Assembly (NCBI GenBank): GCA_013812695.1
Contig: JACCSZ010000014.1
Span: forward strand, 1-21,067
DNA from: Gemmatimonadales bacterium
GTDB taxonomy: Bacteria > Gemmatimonadota > Gemmatimonadetes > Gemmatimonadales > GWC2-71-9
Direction: 5' to 3'
Length of the DNA stretch: 21,067 bases
Part shown: positions 1 through 7,011 of the stretch, one piece after another
Position numbering within the stretch: position 1 is the stretch's first letter
Layout: each line of letters begins with the position of its first letter
Notes under the pieces: generated by a model
Database searches by the model: none
Told to the model about the DNA's origin: nothing
The model's input: only the letters and a program-made list of their open reading frames with translations
Made by a program: the position numbers and the translations under genes

Positions 1-150
1 GAGCTCGACTTTCGCCCGAGCGAGACCTTCGAGACCGGTATCCGCAAGACGCTCGGATGGTATCTCGCCAACGAGCGGTGGTGGCGATCCGTGATGGATG
101 GAACCTACCGCCAGTGGGTGCACCGACAGTACGGCGCCGGGGCGGCATGA
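1..150 (+). CDS. rfbB: dTDP-glucose 4,6-dehydratase, C-terminal end (partial)
   Basis: Only the last 49 codons and the stop are in the window; the gene starts upstream. The tail reads ETFETGIRKTLGWYLANERW and continues with a G-x-Y-x-x-W-V segment, the characteristic C-terminus of RfbB/RmlB. This extended SDR enzyme makes dTDP-4-keto-6-deoxy-glucose in the cytoplasm, the second step of dTDP-L-rhamnose synthesis. The catalytic domain cannot be inspected. The stop overlaps the ATG of the next gene (ATGA at 147-150), so the two are probably translationally coupled and the rest of the rhamnose genes may lie to the left. Other nucleotide-sugar 4,6-dehydratases are less likely because the FETGIRKT...WYL tail is distinctive. 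Confidence 0.93.
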   Translation, partial: ELDFRPSETFETGIRKTLGWYLANERWWRSVMDGTYRQWVHRQYGAGAA

Positions 151-1010
151 GGGTTGTGCAGGTCCTGAGGACAGGGCTCAGCCGGCTCGGCAGGACCCTG
201 CGCATCCAGGCGCGGGGAACCGCCCCGAGCGCACTTCCGCTTGCCGGCTACTCCGAACACCGCCACGAGATCCCCTTCATCGATCCGCTGAGCGATGCGG
301 ACCTTACCGAGCTGAACCAACTCTTCCGTTGGCACGCCTTCACGGTCGACAGCCATGGGCGCCGTTTCGGTGGCGTAGCTTGGGCAGGAAAACGGGACCG
401 TCCCCAGAAAATCCCTGATCCGCGGATCGTGCTGATGCACGAGCGCTTCCAGCTTCGGGACAAGCACGTGCTCGAGTTTGGGTGCTTCGAAGGGATTCAC
501 ACCATCGGGCTCGCACGGCTCGCTGGACGGGTGACCGCGGTGGACGGGCGTATCGAAAACGTCGCCAAGACCATCGTCCGCTCGGCGTTGTACGGTTGTT
601 CCCCGCGGGTGTTCAAGTACGACGTGGAAACGGTGCCGGCCAATGCCGGGCTCCTGCGCGCGGACCTGCTGCATCACGTGGGCGTGCTCTACCACCTGAC
701 GGACCCGGTGCGACACCTGCGGGAGCTCGGTCGCTACATCCGGGTCGGAGTGATGCTGGATACCCATGTCGCGACCGACGAGGAAGCGACACAGTCGTAC
801 GAGGTGGAGGGCAGAGCGTTCGCCTACAAGGCCTACCAGGAGCTCGGACATCGTGACGTGTTCAGCGGGCTCTACGCTGAATCGAAATGGCTGCCGCTCG
901 GCGCGATCGTGGAATTGCTGAAGGAGACGGGCTTCGGATCGGTGGAGGTCGTCGAGACCCGTCAGGAACGCAATGGCCCGAGAGTGCTGCTGTTCGCCAG
1001 CCGGACATGA
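147..1010 (+). CDS. class I SAM-dependent methyltransferase
   Basis: This 287-residue cytoplasmic protein has a Rossmann methyltransferase core. SAM-binding motif I is VLEFGCFEG (108-116), an acidic residue follows beta-2 in AVDGR (131-135), and HHVGVLYHLTDP (176-187) is the post-core strand seen in the family that includes the CmoB/DUF1698 type. The 107 residues before motif I are not recognised and may form a helical lid. I chose the ATG at 147 because it overlaps the rfbB stop; a longer in-frame start at 57 would lie inside rfbB. In this context the substrate is probably a sugar or nucleotide-sugar of the repeat unit (O-methylation), but the sequence does not show which. The next gene begins 4 bases after its stop. 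Confidence 0.82.
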   Translation: MRVVQVLRTGLSRLGRTLRIQARGTAPSALPLAGYSEHRHEIPFIDPLSDADLTELNQLFRWHAFTVDSHGRRFGGVAWAGKRDRPQKIPDPRIVLMHERFQLRDKHVLEFGCFEGIHTIGLARLAGRVTAVDGRIENVAKTIVRSALYGCSPRVFKYDVETVPANAGLLRADLLHHVGVLYHLTDPVRHLRELGRYIRVGVMLDTHVATDEEATQSYEVEGRAFAYKAYQELGHRDVFSGLYAESKWLPLGAIVELLKETGFGSVEVVETRQERNGPRVLLFASRT

Positions 1011-1014
1011 GCGA

Positions 1015-2421
1015 ATGAAGCAGCCGACTCCAGCCGGTCCCCGCGGCGTCTCGATGCGCACCACAGGAGTGCTCGCGGGCCTGGCGAGCTTGGACATCCT
1101 GCTGAGTGTCGTCTACCAATGGTACTTCCTCAGAGCGATCGGCCCGGGCCTGGAGACCGATGCGTTGTACGCCGGCATGATGGTCCCGCAGCTGGTTCTC
1201 ATCGTGCTGACGGGGTCGCTCATTCAGGTGCTGGTGCCGCTGCTCGCGGTGCAGAGTGAGGAGACCTACGCCCAGAGCGTCTGGACGTTCATGCACGTGG
1301 TAGCCCTGGGCTTCGGTGGGATCGTGCTGTTGGCCTGGATTACAGCGGGCTGGTGGGTGCCGCTCACCGTCCCGCGGTTCAGTCTCGAGGGTCGTCAACT
1401 CACGGTTCACCTGGTTCGGATTCAGCTCGTCGGGCTGGTGCTCTCCGCACTCTCGTCGGTGCTGTGGACGGCCCAACAAGCGCGCCGGCGGTTCCTGTGG
1501 TCCGCGGTGAGCGCGGCGCTGGCCGGCATCGTGGGCCTCGGCTTCCTGCTCTGGGGTCTTTCCCGGCTCGGTGTGGCCGCGGCGGCGTGGGTCGGAGTGC
1601 TCAGGGCCGGCCTCCAGACTGTGCTGTTGCTGCCTGGGGTGGGGAGGTATCGGACGCCGCGGTGGCGCACCGACCTCACGGTCGAAGCGTGGCGGCGGAT
1701 GCGTCCGCTCCTCTCCCGGTCGATTTACTTCAAGTCCGACATCGTTGTCGACCGGTTCCTGGCCGGGCTCGCACCCGCCGGTGCGCTTTCGATGCTGACG
1801 CTCTCCCGGCAGCTCTACACCGCTGGTCATCAGGTCGTCAACCGTGCGGTGACGGCCCCCGCGATTCCGGCGTTGGCGCAGCTCGCGGCCCGAGGCGACT
1901 GGACGCAGTTTCGCGGCCTGCGGAGTGCCCGGGTGCGCTGGGCCACGGGCGGTGCCGCGGCCTCGGTGCTTCTCCTGCTGCTCATCGGTCACCCGGTGCT
2001 TTCGGCATTCTTCGCTCGAAGCAGCTACCGGCCCGATCAGGTCGACCAGACCTGGCAGCTCCTGCTGGTGCTGTCGGGTGTATGGGTCGCGGGCGTCACG
2101 TCACAGGTCCTGGCAGGGGCGTTCTATGCGCAGGGCGACACGGAGACGCCCACACGCATCGGGGTCATCAGCTTTACGGCGGGTATCGCACTCAAACTCC
2201 TGGGTTTTCGGGTGTGGGGTGTAGCGGGGATCGCCGCCGGGGCCAGTCTGCACTATCTCCTCATGGGGTCGCTGCTGGTGCGGGCAGGACGACGAACGCC
2301 CGCGGTGGCGGCGTCGGCGGATGCGGTCGTGGAGCCACCGGTCGCGTCCTCGGATCCGTCATCCGAGGGCGACTTCGAGCTTCCCGCGGTGGCCAATGAG
2401 CGGCCGGGCGGCGCCAGGTAG
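1015..2421 (+). CDS. MurJ/Wzx-type lipid-linked oligosaccharide flippase
   Basis: This 468-residue integral membrane protein has about a dozen hydrophobic segments, from residue 14 to about 430. It resembles the MVF/MurJ branch of the MOP exporter superfamily: an early YFLRAIGPGLETDALYAG-like segment, an Arg-rich loop QQARRRFLW after the first bundle, and a late GAFYAQGDTETPTRIG segment close to the MurJ 'Y..gdt.tP....' motif. Its place among glycosyltransferases suggests it flips the undecaprenyl-linked repeat unit (Wzx role) rather than lipid II, though a second MurJ is possible. The start is ATG 1015; ATG 973 would overlap the previous gene and ATG 1054 is an alternative. The last 40 or so residues form a hydrophilic, Ser/Pro/Glu-rich tail with no membrane segment, unusual for flippases of this size. 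Confidence 0.85.
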   Translation: MKQPTPAGPRGVSMRTTGVLAGLASLDILLSVVYQWYFLRAIGPGLETDALYAGMMVPQLVLIVLTGSLIQVLVPLLAVQSEETYAQSVWTFMHVVALGFGGIVLLAWITAGWWVPLTVPRFSLEGRQLTVHLVRIQLVGLVLSALSSVLWTAQQARRRFLWSAVSAALAGIVGLGFLLWGLSRLGVAAAAWVGVLRAGLQTVLLLPGVGRYRTPRWRTDLTVEAWRRMRPLLSRSIYFKSDIVVDRFLAGLAPAGALSMLTLSRQLYTAGHQVVNRAVTAPAIPALAQLAARGDWTQFRGLRSARVRWATGGAAASVLLLLLIGHPVLSAFFARSSYRPDQVDQTWQLLLVLSGVWVAGVTSQVLAGAFYAQGDTETPTRIGVISFTAGIALKLLGFRVWGVAGIAAGASLHYLLMGSLLVRAGRRTPAVAASADAVVEPPVASSDPSSEGDFELPAVANERPGGAR

Positions 2422-2422
2422 C

Positions 2423-3397
2423 ATGAATCCGGCGCGTGCGGTCCTCAACGCGGTTCGCCGTTGGCGTCAGATGCAGTCACTCCGTCGATCGTTCGACAAC
2501 CAGCCGCTGGTGCAGCGGAGCTGTCCGTTGTGCGGTGAGCGGGCTCAGCGGCTTCTGCTGCGCGGCGACCGCGATTTCATCGGGATCAATACCTCCCAAT
2601 GTTCCGCATGCGGCTTCGTCTTCAGCTCGCCGCACTACCCTCCCGAAGTGATTGCCGAGTTCTACCGGGAGCGTTACCGCAGCCTGTTCAAGGGTCAATC
2701 CGATCCGCGTGGTCTCGCGCTTCGACAGACGTATCTCGGGGAGCGTGCCGAGTTCTATATCGAGTTTCTGGGAAGCGAGGGCCTGCTACCCGGCTCGGGT
2801 GGGACGGTGCTCGACGTGGGGTGCGGGGAGGGTACCCTCCTGCGTACCCTGCACGCGCGGCGTCCTGACCTCCGGCTCGCCGGCGTCGAGCCCACCGTCG
2901 CATTCGCGCGGCATCTTGCCGAGGAGACGGGAATTCCGATCGCTCCGGGCCTCGACGAGCTTCGCGACGGAGCGCGCTTCGACCTGGTGACGCTCGTACA
3001 CGTCCTGGAGCATGTCCACGACCCGGTGGCGTTGCTGCGTCAAGCCGGAGCCCGTCTCGGACCTGAGGGACATCTGTACGTCGACGTTCCCGATCTCGCC
3101 TGGCACTCGAGCATCACCGACCTGCATATTGCGCACTGCAGCCACTTCAGCCGGCATACCCTCTCCGCCGCCCTCACCCGTGCCGGGCTCGAAGTCGTGC
3201 GGGCGGTGCAGCACCGGCCTCCGACGCTGCCCCCTTCCATCTACGCGGTTGCGGCTCCGCGGCGCGGCGGTATCGTGGACGTAGTCCAGGCTGATCCGGA
3301 ACGCGACGCTCACGCGGTCAGAATTCGGAGCATCGAGCCCGGGGAGCCTAACTTCTGGGCACGCGAGATCCGCGCGCAGCTGGGTCGCCTCAAGTGA
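2423..3397 (+). CDS. zinc-ribbon class I SAM methyltransferase
   Basis: This 324-residue cytoplasmic protein starts one base after the flippase stop. An N-terminal zinc ribbon has Cys34-x2-Cys37 and Cys60-x2-Cys63, followed by FVFSSPHYPPEVIAEFY, typical of sugar-modifying methyltransferases of the Methyltransf_23/C-methyltransferase type. Motif I is VLDVGCGEG (129-137), the acceptor acid is in GVEP (154-157), and LVHVLEHVHDP (191-201) is the post-motif strand. A HIAHCSHFSRHTL segment (235-246) contributes the usual His-rich substrate-site loop. No separate C-methyltransferase tail is present, so O- or N-methylation of a sugar is as likely as C-methylation. The ribbon distinguishes it from the first methyltransferase, so the two probably act on different positions. 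Its stop overlaps the GTG of the next gene. Confidence 0.84.
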   Translation: MNPARAVLNAVRRWRQMQSLRRSFDNQPLVQRSCPLCGERAQRLLLRGDRDFIGINTSQCSACGFVFSSPHYPPEVIAEFYRERYRSLFKGQSDPRGLALRQTYLGERAEFYIEFLGSEGLLPGSGGTVLDVGCGEGTLLRTLHARRPDLRLAGVEPTVAFARHLAEETGIPIAPGLDELRDGARFDLVTLVHVLEHVHDPVALLRQAGARLGPEGHLYVDVPDLAWHSSITDLHIAHCSHFSRHTLSAALTRAGLEVVRAVQHRPPTLPPSIYAVAAPRRGGIVDVVQADPERDAHAVRIRSIEPGEPNFWAREIRAQLGRLK

Positions 3398-4899
3398 CTG
3401 GCCAGGGCATGCAGCACTTCTTCGAGTGGTTCGCGCAGCACGGCTCCCGGGACCGGCCCTGGCTGATCCTGGGCAAGGGGCCCAGTTTCGGTCTGCGCAG
3501 TCGCTTCGATCTCTCCGGGTACGACATCCTCAGCCTCAACCATGCGGTGCGGGAGCAGCCCGTGCTGCTCGCCCACATGATCGATCTCGACGTCGTCGAC
3601 ACGTGCGGAGCGACGCTGCTCCGCCATGCGCGCCACGTCGTGCTGCCATGGTACCCGCACGTCGAGAACGCACCGGGTCCCCGGTCGCTCGAGGAACTGC
3701 TCTCCAGCCACGACCTCCTGCGCACGCTCGCCAGCGAGGGCCGGCTGCTCTGGTACGATCTCGGCATCGCTCCGCGCCGGTACGGACCCGGCCCGGTCGT
3801 CCAGGCGGCCTACTTCAGCGCCGAAGCCGCGGTCAGTCTGCTGGCACTCGCCGGCGTGCGACGCGTGCGATCGCTCGGCGTCGATGGCGGCAGCGGGTAC
3901 AGCTCGGACTTCGAGGACCTGGCTCGCCGGACCCACCTGGCCAACGGCCAGCCGGGATTCGATCTGCAGTTCCAGGGCATCGCGCGAACCATGCAGCGTA
4001 CCGGTCTGGATTTCGCACCGCTGGATCAGCCGTCGCCGATGGTAGTCTGCGTGCCGTCCACTGAGGCGACCGCGCTCCCGGAGCGGGTCCTCGAGTTCAC
4101 GATCCGGAAGCACGCGAGCATGAACGCCCGGCTGCACCGGATCCGCTCGACGCACGATCTCGAGACGATGTCCGCTGCGGCCCTCGAGAACGCCGATGCG
4201 GGGGGTCCGAGTGAACGTCGCCGGGCCATCGTCCTCAGCTCGAGCAGCCTGGTCTTCGACGATCTACGGAAGCTGTGGGCGCGCCCATTCGACCGCGAGG
4301 CGGTCGAGGTGCCGCTCGGGGTCCCCGCCCATGAGCTGCCCACGCCTCCGGGTGTCTCCCTCGTCACAGCCACCGACTCCCACCGACTCCGGGAGCTGTC
4401 TCGAGCCGCCCTTGATCTCGGGCGCTCGACGGGGGAGCCCACTCTTCCGCGGGGCACGCTGTCCGTCACGGCGAGTCTCCCGGCACGGTGGAGCCGGCAG
4501 GATCAGTTCGAGGCGGGGAACACCTCGCTCCTCAGGTATTCGGCACCCGGATTGCAGCCGTGGATTTCCAGGGCCCATCCCTTCGCGCATGTCTGGGTGG
4601 CGACCCTGCTCGACGCCGTGCGCGATGGCTTCGTGTCGCTCGAAACGATACGGACGGAGGTCCGGCTCGGACATGTTCGCCCATCGCTCCTCGAGCAGGT
4701 GGAGAGCGGGAGCCTGGAGAGCCTGCTGGTCTCGTGGTCGGCCCGCCGCCGCGACGCCCGGTGGACGCCTCCCGATGGCTCCGCCGCACGGCCCGCGGGA
4801 CTCGGGACGAATCCTCTCCTCATGCTGCGCGCGCTCGCCCGCCACGCCCGCTCGCAGATACGAGCTTACCGCCGCCGCCGTAGCGCTCAGCCGGCCTAG
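3394..4899 (+). CDS. two-domain protein: unassigned Rossmann-like domain fused to a degenerate GT8-like domain
   Basis: This 501-residue protein starts at GTG 3394 (GTGA overlap); ATG 3409 is an alternative. Residues 20-210 form an alpha/beta domain with LILGKGPSF (24-32), ILSLNHAV (45-52) and LGVDGGSGY (161-169). This faintly recalls DUF115 or GT29-type nucleotide-sugar folds, but I do not recognise it with certainty. Residues 216-440 align with the GT8-like protein at 6059-7006: VLEFTIRKHAS against VLEYSIRKHAS, RRAIVLSSSSLVFDDLRKLW against GRAIYLDSDMQVFKDIRGLW, and shared EAG-x-T-x-LL, QPW-x-S and RPSLL blocks. The DxD aspartates are Ser282 and Ser284 here, the SFQRF segment is missing, and the C-terminal motif His is Arg381. 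The second half therefore looks non-catalytic and may bind a partner or glycan. The C-terminus (448-501) is basic. No frameshift or stop is seen, so it is a maintained gene. Confidence 0.8.
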   Translation: MTGQGMQHFFEWFAQHGSRDRPWLILGKGPSFGLRSRFDLSGYDILSLNHAVREQPVLLAHMIDLDVVDTCGATLLRHARHVVLPWYPHVENAPGPRSLEELLSSHDLLRTLASEGRLLWYDLGIAPRRYGPGPVVQAAYFSAEAAVSLLALAGVRRVRSLGVDGGSGYSSDFEDLARRTHLANGQPGFDLQFQGIARTMQRTGLDFAPLDQPSPMVVCVPSTEATALPERVLEFTIRKHASMNARLHRIRSTHDLETMSAAALENADAGGPSERRRAIVLSSSSLVFDDLRKLWARPFDREAVEVPLGVPAHELPTPPGVSLVTATDSHRLRELSRAALDLGRSTGEPTLPRGTLSVTASLPARWSRQDQFEAGNTSLLRYSAPGLQPWISRAHPFAHVWVATLLDAVRDGFVSLETIRTEVRLGHVRPSLLEQVESGSLESLLVSWSARRRDARWTPPDGSAARPAGLGTNPLLMLRALARHARSQIRAYRRRRSAQPA

Positions 4900-4925
4900 G
4901 CTTCACACCCACCGCCGCCACTCCC

Positions 4926-5951
4926 ATGGAAATGTTTCGAGGCTCCGCGACGCTCTACATTCTGCTGAGTGCGTATAACGGCGCGAAGTACATTGCCGAG
5001 CAGATCGAGAGCATCGGGGCCCAGAGCCTCACGGATTGGGTGCTGATCGTTCGCGACGACGGGTCGGCGGACTCCACCGTGCGCATCGTGGAGGAGCTCA
5101 CCCGAATGGACGGACGAGTCCGCCTGCTCAGGGACGGACGCGGCAACCTCGGCCCGGTCGCGAGCTTCGGGGCACTGCTCGAATGGGCCTCGGCACGAGG
5201 AGCGGCCTACGTCGCCTTGTCTGACCAGGACGACGTGTGGAAGGCGGACAAGCTGGAGAGACAGTTGGCGCTCCTGATGGCGCATGAGGCCGCGGTCGGT
5301 CTCGACCACCCGACGCTCGTACACTCCGATCTGGCCGTCGTGAGCGACGACCTCCAGCCGATTCACCCCTCCTACCTGCGCCGCCAGCGGCTGGAGCATC
5401 TCGCGGTCGACCCGCTCCGCCGGCTCCTGGTGCAGAACTTCGTCACCGGCTGTACCGCCGTCTTCAACGGGGCGCTGCTCCGCGCGGTCACCCCGGTGCC
5501 GCCGGTGGTGATGCACGACTGGTGGCTGGCGCAGTGCGCCGCGGCCACCGGCAGCATTCTGTTCGTCGAGGAGGCGACCGTCCTGTATCGGCAGCATGAA
5601 GCGAACGTGCTCGGAAGCCGTGGGGCGCTGCGGATGTACGCCGACGCGTTGCGTCGGCCCGCCGACCAGTGGGCACGGGACGCGCATCATCTGGCGGCGT
5701 CGCGGGAGCAGGCCTGCATCTTGGCGACGCGGTTGCGGGAGCTTCCGAGCGGAAGCCGAGTCGACGCGCGGAGGCTGGAACTGGTGGGGGGGTTTTGCGA
5801 GGCGCTGCGGGATGGGCGAAGCCCGCTCGGGCAGCTCAGAGAGGTTCGGCGGCTGGGGGTACGTCCTCGAAGCCTCACCTATCCGCTGTTCTTCTACCTG
5901 CGGATTCTCTGCGGCGTGCCACCGGGCTCGGAGTCGTCGCGCCAGCTATGA
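4926..5951 (+). CDS. GT2 family glycosyltransferase (rhamnosyltransferase-like)
   Basis: This 341-residue protein has a GT-A fold of family GT2. The N-terminus has LLSAYNGAKYIAEQIESI (13-30), VRDDGS (42-47) binds the nucleotide, and LSDQDDVW (98-105) carries the metal-binding acidic motif in the DQDD form common in rhamnosyl- and galactosyltransferases of O-antigen clusters. HDWW (197-200) and YRQHEANVLG near residue 225 are the conserved acceptor-site and C-terminal blocks of that subgroup. It transfers one sugar to the growing lipid-linked repeat on the cytoplasmic face; the donor may be dTDP-rhamnose given rfbB at the left edge, but this is inference. A 26-base gap precedes it and no good Shine-Dalgarno is visible; ATG 4932 is an alternative. 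It separates the degenerate and intact copies of the GT8-like domain. Confidence 0.88.
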   Translation: MEMFRGSATLYILLSAYNGAKYIAEQIESIGAQSLTDWVLIVRDDGSADSTVRIVEELTRMDGRVRLLRDGRGNLGPVASFGALLEWASARGAAYVALSDQDDVWKADKLERQLALLMAHEAAVGLDHPTLVHSDLAVVSDDLQPIHPSYLRRQRLEHLAVDPLRRLLVQNFVTGCTAVFNGALLRAVTPVPPVVMHDWWLAQCAAATGSILFVEEATVLYRQHEANVLGSRGALRMYADALRRPADQWARDAHHLAASREQACILATRLRELPSGSRVDARRLELVGGFCEALRDGRSPLGQLREVRRLGVRPRSLTYPLFFYLRILCGVPPGSESSRQL

Positions 5952-6058
5952 CGGCCGGGGCCAGCGCCTTACCTTTGGGTCCGGCCTCGGCACCTCGGGG
6001 GCGCGACCGGTCTCGTACCCGGGCGGATCGTTGGGCGGACCTCTGAGGGAGGACCTTC
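5952..6058 (+). other. 107-base intergenic leader with inverted repeat
   Basis: This is the longest gap inside the plus-strand cluster. It holds a 6-base inverted repeat, GGCCGG at 5953-5958 and CCGGCC at 5981-5986, separated by 22 bases, too weak to call a terminator. No convincing promoter pair is visible. The end holds a strong Shine-Dalgarno, GAGGGAGGA at 6045-6053. A 10-base string GGAGGACCTT (6048-6057) recurs exactly before the Wzz gene at 10568-10577. Confidence 0.4.
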
Positions 6059-7006
6059 ATGCGCATGGAAACGGGCGACGCGAACGGCACCATTGAGACT
6101 CCTGTTCGGGTCTACGTGGGGAGTCAGGAAGCCCAGATGGTTCCGGTCAAGGTCCTGGAGTACTCGATCCGGAAGCACGCCAGCCTGCCGGTGGAAGTCT
6201 TTCCGCTGCACCAGGCGGGCATCGAGTTTCCCATGCCGCGGGACGTGCAGAACCGGCCTCGGACTCCGTTCTCGTTCCAGCGCTTCTACATCCCCCGACT
6301 GGCCGGGTATCGCGGCCGGGCGATCTACCTCGATTCGGACATGCAGGTCTTCAAGGACATCCGCGGGCTCTGGTCCTTGCCGTTCGACGGCGCGGACCTG
6401 CTGGCTGCGTGGGAGCTTGCCGAGAGCAGCCGGCGCCCCCAATTCAGTGTCATGCTCCTCAACTGCCAAGCGTTGCGGTGGGATCTGCAGGAAATTGTCG
6501 CCGCCCTCGACCGCGGGGAATTGTCGTACGAGACGCTGATGCACGAGATGAAGGTCGCTCGCCACATCACGGCCGCGATCGATCCCCGGTGGAATTCGCT
6601 CGAGCGCTACGAGGCGGGTGAGACGGCGTTGCTGCACTACACCGACATGACGCGACAACCTTGGGTTTCGGGCGACAACCCGCTCGGCTTTCTGTGGGTG
6701 CGGGACCTGATCGAGGCGGTCGAGCAGGGCTTCCTCGGCCGGGCGCTGGTCGAGGCGCACGTCCGCGAAGGCCATCTCCGCCCGTCGCTGCTCTACCAGC
6801 TCGACCACCGGGTCGAGGAGACCGCGAAGCTCCCGGCTACCGCGCTGGGGCTCGACGCGCACTTCGTGCCGCCCTACAAGCAGATGGGTTCGCACGCCGG
6901 TGTGCGCCCCGGCCTGATGGAGCGAACGCGCGGCCTGCTCCGGCGCGTGTACGAGCGAACGCCCTTGTCCCGAGGCGATCGGCCGCTGCGGAAGTCCGAA
7001 GGCTGA
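6059..7006 (+). CDS. GT8-like glycosyltransferase
   Basis: This 315-residue cytoplasmic protein has a GT-A fold resembling family GT8. Residues 16-40 (VRVYVGSQEAQMVPVKVLEY, then SIRKH) form the opening strand and helix. FSFQRFYIP (71-79) has the conserved Arg75, and AIYLDSDMQVF (88-98) carries the metal-binding Asp92-x-Asp94. HYTDMTRQPW (193-202) stands where GT8 enzymes have H-x-x-G-x-x-K-P-W, one residue longer, with the metal-ligand His193 kept. It probably adds a hexose or related sugar from a UDP donor to the repeat unit. The start is ATG 6059, five bases after GGAGGA; ATG 6065 also exists. The protein at 3394-4899 carries a paralogous domain that lacks these catalytic residues. The last 40 residues are basic and may touch the membrane. 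Confidence 0.83.
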   Translation: MRMETGDANGTIETPVRVYVGSQEAQMVPVKVLEYSIRKHASLPVEVFPLHQAGIEFPMPRDVQNRPRTPFSFQRFYIPRLAGYRGRAIYLDSDMQVFKDIRGLWSLPFDGADLLAAWELAESSRRPQFSVMLLNCQALRWDLQEIVAALDRGELSYETLMHEMKVARHITAAIDPRWNSLERYEAGETALLHYTDMTRQPWVSGDNPLGFLWVRDLIEAVEQGFLGRALVEAHVREGHLRPSLLYQLDHRVEETAKLPATALGLDAHFVPPYKQMGSHAGVRPGLMERTRGLLRRVYERTPLSRGDRPLRKSEG

Positions 7007-7011
7007 GGTCG

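Noticed and set aside
862..1992. 376-codon minus-strand open frame over the methyltransferase and flippase
   Set aside because: No recognisable motif, very high Arg/Gln/Pro content, and it conflicts with two well-supported genes.
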